Shown here piece by piece: positions 24,240 through 35,968 of a DNA stretch of 64,000 bases; position 1 is the first letter of the stretch, and each line of letters opens with the position of its first letter. The stretch comes from Suillus spraguei (taxonomy: Eukaryota > Basidiomycota > Agaricomycetes > Boletales > Suillaceae): the NCBI GenBank assembly GCA_016800925.1, contig JABCPU010000163.1, positions 62,001 through 126,000 of the forward strand. Reading direction: 5' to 3'. The translations under genes were made by a program, and so were the position numbers. Under the pieces are notes generated by a model, which was not told where the DNA came from, searched no databases, and worked only from the letters and a program-made list of their open reading frames with translations.

Positions 24240-25600
24240 ACAACGCCGTCCCTCGACTACACGCAGAAATGAAAGAGACGAGAATCCGGGTGTCGTCCTT
24301 ACAACCACATGGAACCTTCAAATTATGCAATAAAAAATTGGTGAACGCCGGTCAGCTGAGTTTTAATTAGTACCATTGGTAACATCAATAAATATCCAAC
24401 TGCCCTTTCGCAGCGAAGTCACCGTCTACTGCTCACACGGACTGCATCCTATGTATACAACAGTTGTGGATATCCGTAAATTGGCATAGGCCACCCCAAA
24501 GACTTTGACACACCGACAGAGAGCTGAAGAGGTGATCTCACTCATACCGTGACATTCAGTACTGTATCTTCAATTCTGTCGACGATTTCTTGAATGGCCG
24601 GATTCCAAGCATACAGTGACGAATATCTTTCAAAGTAGCGAGTCTTAGCTTTCACAATGAGTCCTCATGCTCACTGTATTCTTACCAAAGCATACTATTT
24701 TACAAGTTCCAGGCGCATACAACATGCGGACAGCCGGACTCGTATTGGGACATGTACCAAATCTGCCTCAAGCTATCTACGAATCCGACAAGCCCTGCGG
24801 CCCGCTACATCAGCCTCTACCTCGGTACCGACGAGCATGGTCGGCGTCTGCGTTCAGACAATATGCGTGGCACCTGCTGTCCGGTCACCTGTTAGTTCAA
24901 ACCCAGAACTACATCTTCCCGGGGGCTCGGAACGTGTAGAACCTATCGAGCACCACGAGATGTCACCCATTCCAGAGAAGTCTCATCTCATGGATCAATC
25001 ACCTGGAAAACCTTGGAAGATCAAGCGTACCCCAGTCTACAGAGGTTTCCGATGTCAGCAAGGCTAGTATGAAGAATGAATTGCTGTCGTCTTCTGATTG
25101 TTTGGGGTCGTCTATCGTGTAATCCTTGTGCTTTATTGTACGAACAATTGAACAATGGTAACTTCGTATCGGTGCAGTTGGGAGGCAGAATTGATTTCCC
25201 AACGCAGAGAGAGGGTCTTGATAGCTTCCAGTCCTCAACCGGTGCTTATGATCCCCATGCCTTGCTGCTGTTCGCATGTTGATAGGCTGCAAGTACCTTG
25301 ATGGTTTCTTCCTCGCTTATAACACGATATGAATTGATGCCCGGCTACCACCCAGAGGATAATATTAGTAGAGAATGGGTTGGGTAAGTGACGAACCTGG
25401 TGGTCGTATGATGGTGTTCGCGAATGACCATCGTAGAGATCCTGAACGCTGAAGTTTGAAAGAGCCTGTACTTTAAGATACAACAACTCATTACCTAGCA
25501 GTCCTGGGGAATCGCACAGATAAAAGAAGACCCGCACTTGGTGCACTGCCACAACGCCAGTAGAGAATGTTGGTTTAAACATCGTCAGGACGCATAGCAA
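24240..25600. other. Array remnants and unidentified plus-strand frames
   Basis: Overlapping plus-strand frames at 24657-25067 and 24667-24939 encode no domain I know. The stretch 25322-25420 matches the 5' edge of DUF6533 genes (the '-atattagtagagaatggg' segment) and 25500-25600 resembles the 3' flank of family B. So this is a junction of partial array units. Confidence 0.35.
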
Positions 25601-25775
25601 ATCAATTATAACTAACTAGTATGACGAAAAACTTTTTCCGGACCTATGTCTCCTTGAAATCCGCTTCGGAACAACAACGTAACTTAGTTCAAAGCTATCA
25701 CGAAAGTAGGAACGAATGAAAGCAAATTCACCTGCTCCTTCCAGAGCATTAGACAACCGTTAACTCCACCGAACA

Positions 25776-27488
25776 TTACACACTACTGCTAGTCGATATA
25801 TGCACGCGCTCCTGGAAAGCAATAGACGTCATACCAGTCGCTGCATCGGAATCGACCAAGAGCTTGGCATGATATTCTCGAATACTAAGGATCAGGCGGG
25901 ATCCTAGCACAAATATCTGTATGATGTCGAAAACCTTGAGCAAGCCATAGTAAATTTGAACTTCCAGGGAAAGTTCGTCCTATAGAAATGATGAATCGTG
26001 GTCGCATGCAGGAGTAAGTGAAAGATTGGCATACCGTTATTGGAGAGAAATCATAAATGAGCTGGAAGCAAGAACCAACGACAAAGCTACCACGTCCAAC
26101 CCTTCAGTGGAAAAAGGGACAAAGATGAGGATATGAGCTCACCTCGTAAAGTAAAGTATGTGAGTTTTCATCAACACCGCGAAACAGTCCCCAAGAATCC
26201 TCCCTGCCGAATGTCGTCGCAGTTCACGGAAGTGCTTTATCGCAATCCAGACTGCGAGACACAGTGTGAGAACCTCCCACACAGTCACGAGTATCCAACG
26301 AATGGAAACCAGAAGTAGTGCATCTCCTGCATAGCTGGTCCTGCACTGATGGATGCCGGAGAGAATGAGTTCCTCTGGTATTCATCAATGAGTTGGATAT
26401 TTTTTGTCAGCAACAATTAAGCGTACCCCCTGAAGAATATATCGTCAACATTATGGTTGCTACCCCGCTGTAAATGATGACAGCCAGAAAGGTGACAACG
26501 AGAAATTTCTGGATCTTTCTGGATCCTTGATACATGGCATGCAACCGAATGATGATGACGACTGGCAGCCAAGTCAGTATCAGTAGGATCTCGCAAGTTC
26601 CGAGCTCACCCCACAGCATAGCGGATACCACAACGCCAGTCCAATTAAATATGATGTATAATATAAAGCCTGACAAATCCAGTTAGGGACCAGTCGTGTC
26701 ACACACTCGGAATAGGCTCACATCTGTAACAGTATAGTGTAGCAGTGATTAGTGAACCAAGAAGTTGGTAAAGAACCACACCCACTCCTACAGGGCACGA
26801 CAGTTAATTGGAGGGGAACAGTAGGCATATGTGTAGAAGACCCACTGTATCTGTTAGCGGGATGGTTGGAACACTGTCTGTATGCCGTTGGTCAGAAGAA
26901 GCAAAGACAGCGAATGTACTAAGGAGACATGCCAAGCATGATCAGGCTGATTATGAGAGATAGACGATCAGCACAACACCAACTGTTTAGCCTTGAACAT
27001 ACACAGCAAATAGCATTCCAAGGTAGCGCACCTAGGATACCTTCCAGTCAGCACAACGTGGCAACTGCGACAAACAAGTTACATACACCAAGATACACAA
27101 CCGTCATTAGGGACCAGTGTTGCGTCTGAAATTAAGTATATTCTTATGTCCGTTCCTCTGACATGAGACTCTACTCACCCAGATCAATTCTACCTAGAAA
27201 ACCATGCTTAGCAAGATGACTGTCCCCAGCCATAGCATCGACATACCTCTTGTCCGAACGTAAGTACTGAAAATACTTGTAAGATGTCAGCAGGCCTTTT
27301 GATATTATCATGGTCACCCCAATCATACATCACTACAGTAAAGCCAGCAACTGCGAAACCCCATCCAAGGATAGATTGAGATATCAGTTTCAACACGCGA
27401 CTGCTCTCTACAAACCTGGCAAATAGCTGGACAAAATAATTGCATTGATGGCTGGCCACCAAGCGGGATCATTTGAGACTATGATCAT
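25776..27488 (-). CDS. DUF6533-type seven-helix membrane protein, copy A3
   Basis: Start at 27488 (MIIVSNDPAWWPAINA), then exons reading TVVMYDWG|ALTFGQE|VELIW and WSLMTVVYLG on the minus strand, with the DUF6533 core split by short introns. A middle exon at 26407-26676 encodes LIVVIIIRLHAMYQ-type sequence and helices, and the last exon ends with the stop at 25776-25778. The order and phase match the best copy (A5). Small lesions cannot be excluded. Confidence 0.5.
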
Positions 27489-28099
27489 ATTGGTAGAGAA
27501 TGGAGGTGCAGGTGAGGGGCAAATTTGTGGACGTATTGGGATGGCATATATACCACCGCCCAGCGCTTGTATAACCAAAATGAGATCGAGGGATGATGTC
27601 AGTTCCTGCTTTGGTTGACCGAAGGTATAATGATCCAGGGATTGAACGTAAGTGTTGGTAGTGAAACATTTGCACAGGCAGAATTGGAATACCGTAAAAG
27701 ATGGAAAGCAAAATGTGTCGGCATGGCCATGATCAAACCAAAAATAGACAGTCAAAAATGGGGGAATTTATAGTACAAAGTAAATAGTAAGCACACATCT
27801 CAATGTCGACAGTGTTGCGGACCTTTTTAAAATGTCGATAGTTTGACATGTGCACTCAACTGGGCTGAGCCTGCGAACCTAGGTTGCCAACAATCAATGA
27901 TAAATGTAGAATCTTCAATCTGCATCGTGAATTTGGTGCGGTGCTGACATGGACAGGGCATCGGTTTGCGGAGCCATAGATAGCCTAGTCCAGAATCCGA
28001 GAAAGGACACGGAGAAAAGAAGACTTGGGCGCGTTGTCACTATGACCGCACGGAGCCTAAGCCTAACTCGTTCTTCAAATTGTATAGGCTGATTTCGTA

Positions 28100-28440
28100 A
28101 AACTTGATGATCAAGCATCGAGCCTTCAAGCCTCAGCCGCAGCGTCATACGCCGAGATATAGAACGGTCATCGGGGACCACATGATGCGACCCTTCGAAA
28201 AAGCTTGACGATTCTCGATGAGTATCAGCAGTCTCCTCGAGCATGAAAGGACCTCCGAGGTCAACAAGAGAAGCTTATGTCGACATGACAGAGACGTTGA
28301 ATATGTAAAACAGGGAGAAGCAGATGATCACTCACTTGTACAACCCCTTCGATGAATAATCTGCGTCCTAAGCAAACGCACACCTTCTCGCCCTCCACCA
28401 CGGTCATCGGCCTATTGTATCATAAGGATGCCAATAAATT
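28100..28440 (-). repeat. Family D block, copy D3
   Basis: This is nearly identical to D2 from about 28180 to 28440 (MLEETADTHRESSSFFEGSH on the minus strand), but several bases are missing at 28260. It is 0.6 kb upstream of copy A3. Similarity breaks off shortly before the Gypsy remnant at 28.66 kb. Confidence 0.5.
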
Positions 28441-28658
28441 ATTGGTGCAGAATATGATGCAAAATGCCGCACTCAATCGGCATCACCAAAAGTCCACAGT
28501 TCAGAAATTACCTGATTTGGATTGGGGCTGCGCCACAACGCGTCTCAGACATGCCACATCATGGTCTTAAGTAATCACTGGCTCTGTGTCATGTTAAGCT
28601 ATATGGCATCTGCAATATGTCGTACTAAGCTGGTCGTCAACCTGACAGCGAGTAGATA

Positions 28659-30340
28659 ATGTCTGTCTTAGCCAAAGCTTCTATTGCCATGGAGCAAAAA
28701 GTAGCAGAGGAAGCTACTAAGAAGAAGAAGTCTGTAGAAGAAATGGTTCCAGACTGGCTTCACAATTACCTGGGTGTATTCTCAGAAGAGGAATCAAAGA
28801 GATTTCCTGAAAGAAAGAAGTGGGATCATGTGATAGATCTCAAAGATGAGAATGATCTTCCACCGAATGCAAAACCGTATCCTTTGTCACCCAAAGAAAT
28901 GGACACACTGAAAGATTGGTTAAAAGCCAAAACTGCATTAGGATGTATTAGAGATTCACAATCTCCTGTTGCAGTGCCTTTCTTCTTTGTGGCCAAAAAA
29001 GATGGCAAATTACAACCAGTAATGGACTATAGAAAGCTCAATGAGAAGACGGTTAAGAATGCATATCCTCTACTGAGATCTCAAGATTTAATTGATGCTT
29101 TAACTGGTGCCACAATGTACTCCAAGATGGATGTATGATGGGGATACAATAACATTTGGATGAAAGAAGGAGACAAGTGGAAGGCAGCTTTCAAAACGCC
29201 TCTTGGTCACCATGAACCAACCATAATGTATTTCGGGTTGACAAATTCTCCAGCAACTTTCCAGACCATGATGAACAAAATATTTAGAGATCTTATTGAT
29301 GGAAAGATGGTCGTTGTCTACATTGATGACATCTTGGTCTTTACAAATGGAAATAAGGAGCAACACTGAAAAGTCATGCAAGAAGTACTCAAACAGTTAA
29401 AAGATAACGACCTGTTCTTGAAACCAGAGAAATGTAGTTTCGAACAGTCTAAAGTCAAATTCTTAGGGTTGATTGTAGAAAAAGGCAATGTGTCTATGGA
29501 CCCTGTGAAAGTAGAAGGAGTATTGAAATGGCCTGTTCCCAAATGCATGAAAGACATACAAGCATTCATGGGCTTTGCCAACTTCTATCGAAGATTTATA
29601 TTGGGGTTCTCAGATATAGCCAGACCAATGAATGATTTGGTAAGAAAAGATGTTCCATGGAATTGGACGGAGAAACAACAGAATGCATTTGATGAATTGA
29701 AGAAATGATTCACAGAAGCTCCGCTCCTAGTAATGCCAGACGTTGAGAAAAAGAAAAGAATAGAGACTGACACTTCTGATTATGCATCTGGTGCAGTACT
29801 TTCTCAACAGATGGAAGATGGACTATGGCATCCTGTCACTTATTATTCGAATGAAATTACGACATTCATGACAAAGAATTGTTAGCAATCATTTGAGCAT
29901 TAGAAGAGTGGAGGCACTATGTGCAGGGAGCACCTCATCCTGTGGAGATCTGGACCGACCATAAAAATCTCGAGTATTTCATGATGAGTCTTATGCTCCA
30001 ACATAAGCCTGGTGTAGTCAATGATAAGGCCGATCGTCTGTCTTGGAGATCAGACCACAGGGGGGGGGTTAGAAAATGACAATTCTGATTGTGTTTTGCT
30101 TAAACTGGAATTTTTCAAAATCAATGCTGCTAAAAGAGGCCAAGTTCTTATTCAAGGAGAAAAATCCCTTCTGAAAAAGATTAGACAATGTACAGAAAGA
30201 GAGCCTGAAGTAATGAAAGCATTAGAAACACTAAAAGCAGCACCAGTGCAATCATGTAGAGGAGTTGAAGAATGGAATGTTGAGGATGGATTGGTGTTAT
30301 TCCGAGGATTGGTCTATGTTCCAAATGATAAAGAGATTTG
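28659..30340 (+). pseudogene. Decayed Ty3/Gypsy polyprotein fragment (RT, RNase H, start of integrase)
   Basis: The frame starts inside pol. Visible are VAKKDGKLQPVMDYRKLN (RT), YIDDILVF (RT catalytic box, near 29315), FLGLIVEKG, AFMGFANFYRRFI, then RNase H pieces ([24 protein letters not shown] near 29955) and a short integrase-side piece (DGLVLFRGLVYVPND). In-frame stops lie at 29136, 29367 and 29706, with a frameshift near 29855 and a further stop near 29895. Gag, protease, most of integrase and the 5' LTR are absent. It cannot be active. Confidence 0.85.
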
Positions 30341-30819
30341 TGTTACAGTCGTACGTGCCCCTATTCATTTTCTCTCTATCTCCGTTACTTGTATATTACA
30401 TAAATGTGACTCTGACTCATATGCTCAACGCATCTGTACTATAGTTGCTTTCCTTCTTTGGATACGCACTTACATTCTCATGTCCCTCTCCTGGTCCGTG
30501 CGCACATATTGGCCTATTTAAGCACATTGTATTATGCTTGTATACTTTACTTTAATCTTACTGGGTTTTACCTGGAACATCCTTCGCTTAGGTCTCCAAC
30601 CTAAGTCGTCTTGAATCGTCTCTAAGTCTAAGCACTCCTTAGCCTTAGTCTCTATTCTCGTAGAACCTCTTGGACTTGTCTTTGAGGCTGAACCCTTGAT
30701 CATACTCGGAACACATTCCTTGTACCTTCACCTTGTCCTCTTCTGGACATTGTAGAACTTCCCAGCAGACTGTCTGTGTCTTTTCACTGTTGCTGGTGAC
30801 ACCACCCCAGTTCGTAACA
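30341..30819 (+). repeat. LTR of a Gypsy-type element, 479 bp
   Basis: It begins TGTTACAG and ends GTAACA, and has a TATTTAAG box near 30516. It lies in the same orientation as the pol fragment to its left, which breaks off directly at its border. The flanking 5-mers (ATTTG and CAGTG) do not match, so this is best read as the 3' LTR of an element that lost its integrase region by deletion. A reverse-complement copy lies at 62330-62803. Confidence 0.75.
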
Positions 30820-30984
30820 CAGTGCATGAACTGAGGCCAAAGCCCTTCGGATCCTTCACCTTTTGAGTATGGTCTTAACAAGAACATACCCAGTGAAGTA
30901 GCTAAGCAATTACTTTAAAATCGAGTGCTGTAGACAAAAATCACAAAATAGTGGACCGTCATGAAATGAGCGTAATGGATAGTA

Positions 30985-31270
30985 GTACTATCATTGGGCC
31001 AGAGTTGCAAAATCTGAAGACCTCATTTTCATAACTCATTGTTTACTATACATTAAGATAAGAAAATATATAGAGCTGTAACTATGTGCGTCAGAATAGA
31101 GCTCCAGTTCACAGAAGAAATAAAGATGCAAAAATGATACTGCCAGAAGGATGCCGACTTGAAATGTTGGAAATAGTAGCATCAGGAAATTCACACATTC
31201 CTTAACATGCTTAATCAGCTTAACTCACTTATCTCAAAACTTGTTTGCTCTCTCTCACATCATTCACCTG
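30985..31270. repeat. Left arm of a large inverted repeat around the Tc1 element
   Basis: ACTATCATTGGGCCAGAGTT at about 30988 and the segment ATCAGGAAATTCACACATTCC to CTCTCACATCATTC at about 31185-31265 recur in inverted orientation at about 33515-33550 and 33600-33665. A further inverted match lies at 33025-33050. No coding sequence is visible in the arm. Confidence 0.6.
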
Positions 31271-31275
31271 GCATA

Positions 31276-32873
31276 CAGTGGCTCAAAAAACTGTCCGCAT
31301 GTTTTGGCATTTTTCACTATCTATAATATTGTGTGAGAACAAACAAATGCCTCAAAAACATGCTTATACCACATTGTAGTATGGCTTCAGGGCTTTCATT
31401 TGAGCCCTACACCGTGGGAATCGGTGGAGATATGGTGGAGATACAAGGCTCACAAAATGGTGACTCATGCAGACAGTTTTTTGACTCAAGTATTTTACAG
31501 TAATAACCAGGTATTCTAGTATTTTGTATGACCTCCCTTGGCTTTAATTACTGCCTCTATCCTTCTAGGCATACTCTCAATTAATTTCTGGCAATCCTCA
31601 GCTGTGATCTTCCCCCATTCCACTGCTACTCTCTCCCAAAGCTCCCATACTCCTTTAGGGGGGTTTTCATAGGCTTGAAGCTTTTTCTTGAGTGTTCCCC
31701 AGAGATGTTCAATGACATTGACATCAGGAGACTGTGCTGGCCAGTCAAGAACATTGATGTTATGTTCTTCAAACCATTCCCTAGCTCTTCTGGATGTGTG
31801 CTTGGGATCATTATCCTGTTGGAAAATGATATCTTCTTCATCAATCCCTGATTCTGCCAAGCTAGGCAGCAAGTGGTCATTTAAAATGTCCACATACTGC
31901 TCAGCATTCATCTTCCCCTCAACCTCAGCAAGCATTCCCACACCATTCCATCCCATACAGCCCCATACCATTAAAGAACCTCCTCCAAACTTGACAGTCC
32001 CATTAACCTCTCTGTCTGTTAGGCCATCTCCCTTCTTTTTCCATACATACACCTTCCCATCTGACCCAATCCTATTGATTTTGGTCTCATCTGACCATAT
32101 AACACGCTTCCAGTCCTCTACAGTCCAGTGTTGATGAGCTAAGGCAAAGGCTAGTCTTCTCTGCCTATGTTTGATGGAGAGAAGAGGCTTTTTCTTCTTT
32201 GTTACTGCCTTGAGATGAGCTGCCTTGAGAACATTCCTCACAGTTTGTGAAGAGACAGGGGTAGTGATGGTGGAATTGATATAATGGGTGGCTTGGACAG
32301 CATTATCAGCCTTTCCTGTAGTGATATGTTGGATAATAGCCCTTTTGTCAGTAGAGGTAAGCTTGGATGGACGTCCTCCACAAGAGTTTTCCTTGTCTGG
32401 GTGGCTTTCTTTGATGAACTTGGCCACAGTGGACTTGCATACTCCAGTTCTAGAGGAAATTTGGCGAGCAGAGAGAGGATATTATCTCTTTGAGCAGAGG
32501 AGATGGCTTTCATGGTGATTATGACTATGATACATGAGATATTCTGATTTATATAGTTAGATATAGTCATAAAATAACATAATGACACCACTTTATAATT
32601 TATATAATAGTGGCATGATTTTTATGGTGTCATAAATAATGATTTATATAGTTTTAATATACACTCAAAAAACTGTCCACATGAGTCATCATTTTATAAG
32701 CCTTATATCTCCACCATATCTCCGCCGATTCCCACGGTGTAGGGCTCAAATAAAAGCCCTGAAGCCATACTACAATGTGGTATAAGTATGTCCTTGAGGA
32801 ATTTGTTCATTCTCACACAATATCATAGATAGTGAAAAATGTCAAAACATGCGGACAGTTTTTTGAGCCACTG
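31276..32873 (-). mobile_element. Complete Tc1-like transposon, 1598 bp, long nested inverted repeats
   Basis: Both ends read CAGTGGCTCAAAAAACTGTC inward and are flanked by TA (31274-31275 and 32874-32875). The inverted repeats extend about 220 bp. Each contains a second copy of the terminal motif in the opposite orientation (GACAGTTTTTTGACTCAAG at 31474; CTCAAAAAACTGTCCACATG at 32666). The transposase gene fills the interior on the minus strand. Confidence 0.9.
31516..32513 (-). pseudogene. Tc1-type DD34E transposase with an N-terminal frameshift
   Basis: The catalytic domain is complete: WSDETKI gives the first Asp, IFQQDNDPKHTS the second and NVIEHLWG the Glu, with exactly 34 residues between the second Asp and the Glu, as in Tc1. 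The main frame is open from 32427 to the stop at 31516. The natural start appears to be ATG 32513 (MKAISSAQRDNIL), in a different frame. The two frames meet near 32465-32480 in a CTCTCTGCTC tract, where the helix-turn-helix linker is shortened. Without that lesion the protein would have about 330 residues. No introns are seen. Confidence 0.85.
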
Positions 32874-32875
32874 TA

Positions 32876-33790
32876 TCTTATTTTTTGAGTGCGAAATACA
32901 ATAAAACATGTATATTAATATATCTCAACTTTTATTTTCTGAATTCATTCACATTGAAATTTTGGACAAGTAGATTCAATTTCACCAAGGCAGTTAAGTG
33001 TAAATAAGTCCGCATAAGGGCACGTCAAGGAATGTGTGAATTTCCTGATGAGAGAGTTGCAAAGCTTCCCAGGTGTTTTGGCGCAGATGAGTCACACTCT
33101 GTCACAGTGGCACGTTTGAACTCCAATGATTTGCTCAGTACTCCCAAATTCTCAGTAGCATTGAGAAATAAGAATTAGTACTCCGCTCACCAATGTCACG
33201 CTTGAGCATTTTCTGACTGTCGTGATTACACCATCGATAACAACAGGAACTCTGCTCTAATCATGTTATAAAAATATGGAGGAGGTGAGGACTAGTATAA
33301 AGGGTTCCTGTAAAAAAGCAAACTTTCTTTGGCTGGGGTTTACACTCCCCTTGATTGTTTTACATGAAAGCAGGTGACTTGGGAAGATAATTTTGATGCC
33401 GAGGGCATTCATTGCATTTTCTTTTTAAAATAAAAAATACAGTACTATATAGATCTATAATAAAAGGTCTTATTTCCAAGAGTTGGAGGTTTAGAATGTG
33501 TTGTGTTTTGTGCTATGAGGTGTTTTGCAACTCTGGCCCAACGATAGTACCAAGACTCGTCAGCGCATTGTTGATTATGTCATGCTCTCGGTATATCTCG
33601 GCGAATGATGTGAGAGAGCAAACCCGATTAAGGGCATTAAGGAATGTGAGAATTTCCTGATGGCCTATGAAGGTAGAACTTGGTGCCTGTATGACGATGG
33701 TAGTTCGTGTGGTCTTTTGCAAGTGCACACGTCAGTTTGACTCAGTTCTTAGACAGTACCGGGGCTCTCTGTCGTGTTCTTGAAACTCTG
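32876..33790. repeat. Right arm of the inverted repeat and AT-rich flank
   Basis: 33510-33665 is the inverted counterpart of 30985-31270, and 33005-33060 repeats part of it. The AT-rich stretch between (33200-33480) contains no gene that I can support. Confidence 0.5.
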
Positions 33791-33901
33791 CTACGATGAA
33801 CACTAGTAGATCATTGTACTGCACATGCGTTCATTTCTATCATTGTCATTGTGGTGGTTCGCCCATTTGTACAAGGTCGCATCACAAACCGCGAACGGGA
33901 T

Positions 33902-35100
33902 ATGCATGCCAAGGTAGTCCTCCTCATCATGTACGTATGTTACCCTCCAACCTAGCATCCGCATCACTCACTTTATTAAGGAGGTTTCAGTCTGTTAGTT
34001 CTAAAGCTCCTGGCATGCAGGACCTTGCTCAGCGAGGTGCCTGGCGCACATATCATTGCTTTCTTGCCCAAGCCAGTCCAAGATCCTGAAGTGGATATTC
34101 TTATCAACCTCTTGTGACTGACCACCAAGAACGACAAGATATTTGCAGACGAATGTGATCTGACATCGCTTCCTCACAAGGAGACTAGCCTAGATGTTAT
34201 TATATTTGTACATGAGTATCAACAGCTAGGTTCTATGATCGGTCGCTAGGATCCTGCTGTACTAACCCAGGAGAGACAACGCGCTTCATTATTAGCATCA
34301 TTTTTAATTTTCACCCTTCTCCCCGTCCTCCTCATCGCACCCGCGGAATGCAATTTACGCATCATCAACGTCGTCAACCCATTTTATGCTGCTGCCGCAC
34401 CCTCTCATTCCCCAACCTCTGCACCACCTCCTACATTCTACTTTTCCACCAAGAAGGCTGGCACTCTCTTCAAAGGGTCATTTTTACCCGCCACCTCCAG
34501 CGTGTCCTTCATGCACTGCCAACGGGTGGGCAAATACCAAGGACAGACGACTCCATCATCCACGTTGTGAGCAAAAAGATGCAAAAATCCAACATTATCG
34601 TCGTATCTGTGTGTCCTGGGCATTCTAGATCAGATACCATTCCACCGCTATTAAATGCAGTTTGGGGACAAAATCAATCCATGTCCGGCATTGTTCTGTT
34701 CAGATTGTTCATTTTATTGAAATACTTAAATGCTGACGATTCTTCGGGCACATACTTCTCCAACCCTTCCTCCACCTTCTTCAAAATCCACGACATCTGC
34801 CATTCAATTCGTGCTTCACGTCCTTTTCTCCCAACGCCTTTCAAGAGCAACGTTCGTCAAAGCACAGATGCTTCAGAAAAAGTACTGAAAGCAGGTGCGC
34901 TCTACTGTGAGTGTGCGGTTGTTAACCTGCGGATACCGAACTCTGCAACGGCTGACACTGCCGATGTGCAACTGCCAGATCTTGGGGCGTGCATCTTAGT
35001 CAGGCGGTGTGGGAGGGCCTTGAGGGTACGTTGAAGGGATGGGAGAAAGAAAGCTGGGTGCAATAATGGACTGTCGGTTGATACCCCAAGCATTTAGATG
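33902..35100 (+). pseudogene. SDR-like (ketoreductase-type Rossmann fold) gene copy C2, most complete
   Basis: Exon 1 may be 33902-33930 (MHAKVVLLI, GTACGT donor). Next come APGMQDLAQRG and IIAFLPKPVQDPEVDILINL, then a block reading ADECDLTSLP, HKETSLDVIIFVHEYQQLGS, NVVNPFYAAAAP, EGWHSLQRVIFTRHLQRVLH and SNIIVVSVCPG. C-terminal pieces FLPTPFK, VLKAGALYCECAVVNLRIP and AVWEGLEG follow. The order matches a fungal SDR/KR-domain protein. Stops (for example near 34248) and several frame changes (34.06, 34.43, 34.9 kb) make it a pseudogene. Confidence 0.5.
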
Positions 35101-35437
35101 TGGGTGAGTTTGGTTAGTTGATAAATGATGTTGACGTCAATAGATGTAGGACACAGACTTCTGTATATTAGGGGGGCATATTATTTTGCTTGGATACTGC
35201 TCCATCCTAGGAAATATCCTGCACTCGGAAATATCAACCACTGTTGCAGCATTACCAACCGCTACGGCTCATCGTCGAATGTGTACGACATGGCAGTTAT
35301 ACTCCGTATGTTTTGCAAAGTGATGTATTCTGATTAATGTATATACCACAACTAACTCGGGTGCAGAGGGCAACGTGGATGCTCTGGGAAGTTGTTAGCT
35401 TATTCTCAGACCTGTCGTAGTTAGACGAACAAGAAAG

Positions 35438-35870
35438 TCAAGCCATGCTCGAATCCTGAGTCGCTGTTCTGACTCTTGTACAATTGTGCGGACTGACCAT
35501 CTCGAGCGACCTTGTAGTAATCTTGAGTGAATCTTCTGTGAGTCGATCAGCGTGACTGAAATGAGAACACAAGGGTGGAACGTCGAATGAAGCGAGAAGA
35601 TGAATTGAGGACGAATTACTGAGGAACTGCAGCAGCGTTGCACGACTTAGCTCTTGCATGCCCATTTTCCCGAGCAGTCGTAGGGATCACAGGGAAAAGG
35701 ACCAGCACTTGGCACACTACCAGTGAGTATGGATAGCCAGTGCCAGTAAAGATATCCAGAATATTGCTTTAAACATTGTCAAAACGTACAGCATATCACT
35801 TGACTAAATACAGCAATGAAAACATTCACTAGTCCACGTCTCCTTGAAATCTAGTACTCCGGAACAATAG
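35438..35870 (-). repeat. Family B block, copy B2
   Basis: Same block as at 20.80-21.18 kb. It has the longest shared minus-strand frame, 35438-35665 (QELSRATLLQFLSNSSSIHL). The segment AGATATCCAGAATATTGCTT at about 35749 marks its right part in all copies. Function is not recognised. Confidence 0.5.
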
Positions 35871-35968
35871 AATAGCTTATATCAATACTACCACGAAAGT
35901 GGGCATAGATAAAAGCAAATTTCCCTGCTCCTTCCAGAGCACTAGGCAACCGTTAACTTCACCAAGCA

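Noticed and set aside
24657..25067. 136-codon plus-strand frame as a gene
   Set aside because: Two overlapping frames are equally open, neither has a known domain, and no splice links give a longer protein.
30341..30819. Solo LTR freshly inserted into pol
   Set aside because: The 5-bp flanks do not match and pol does not resume beyond the LTR; a deletion joining pol to the 3' LTR fits better.
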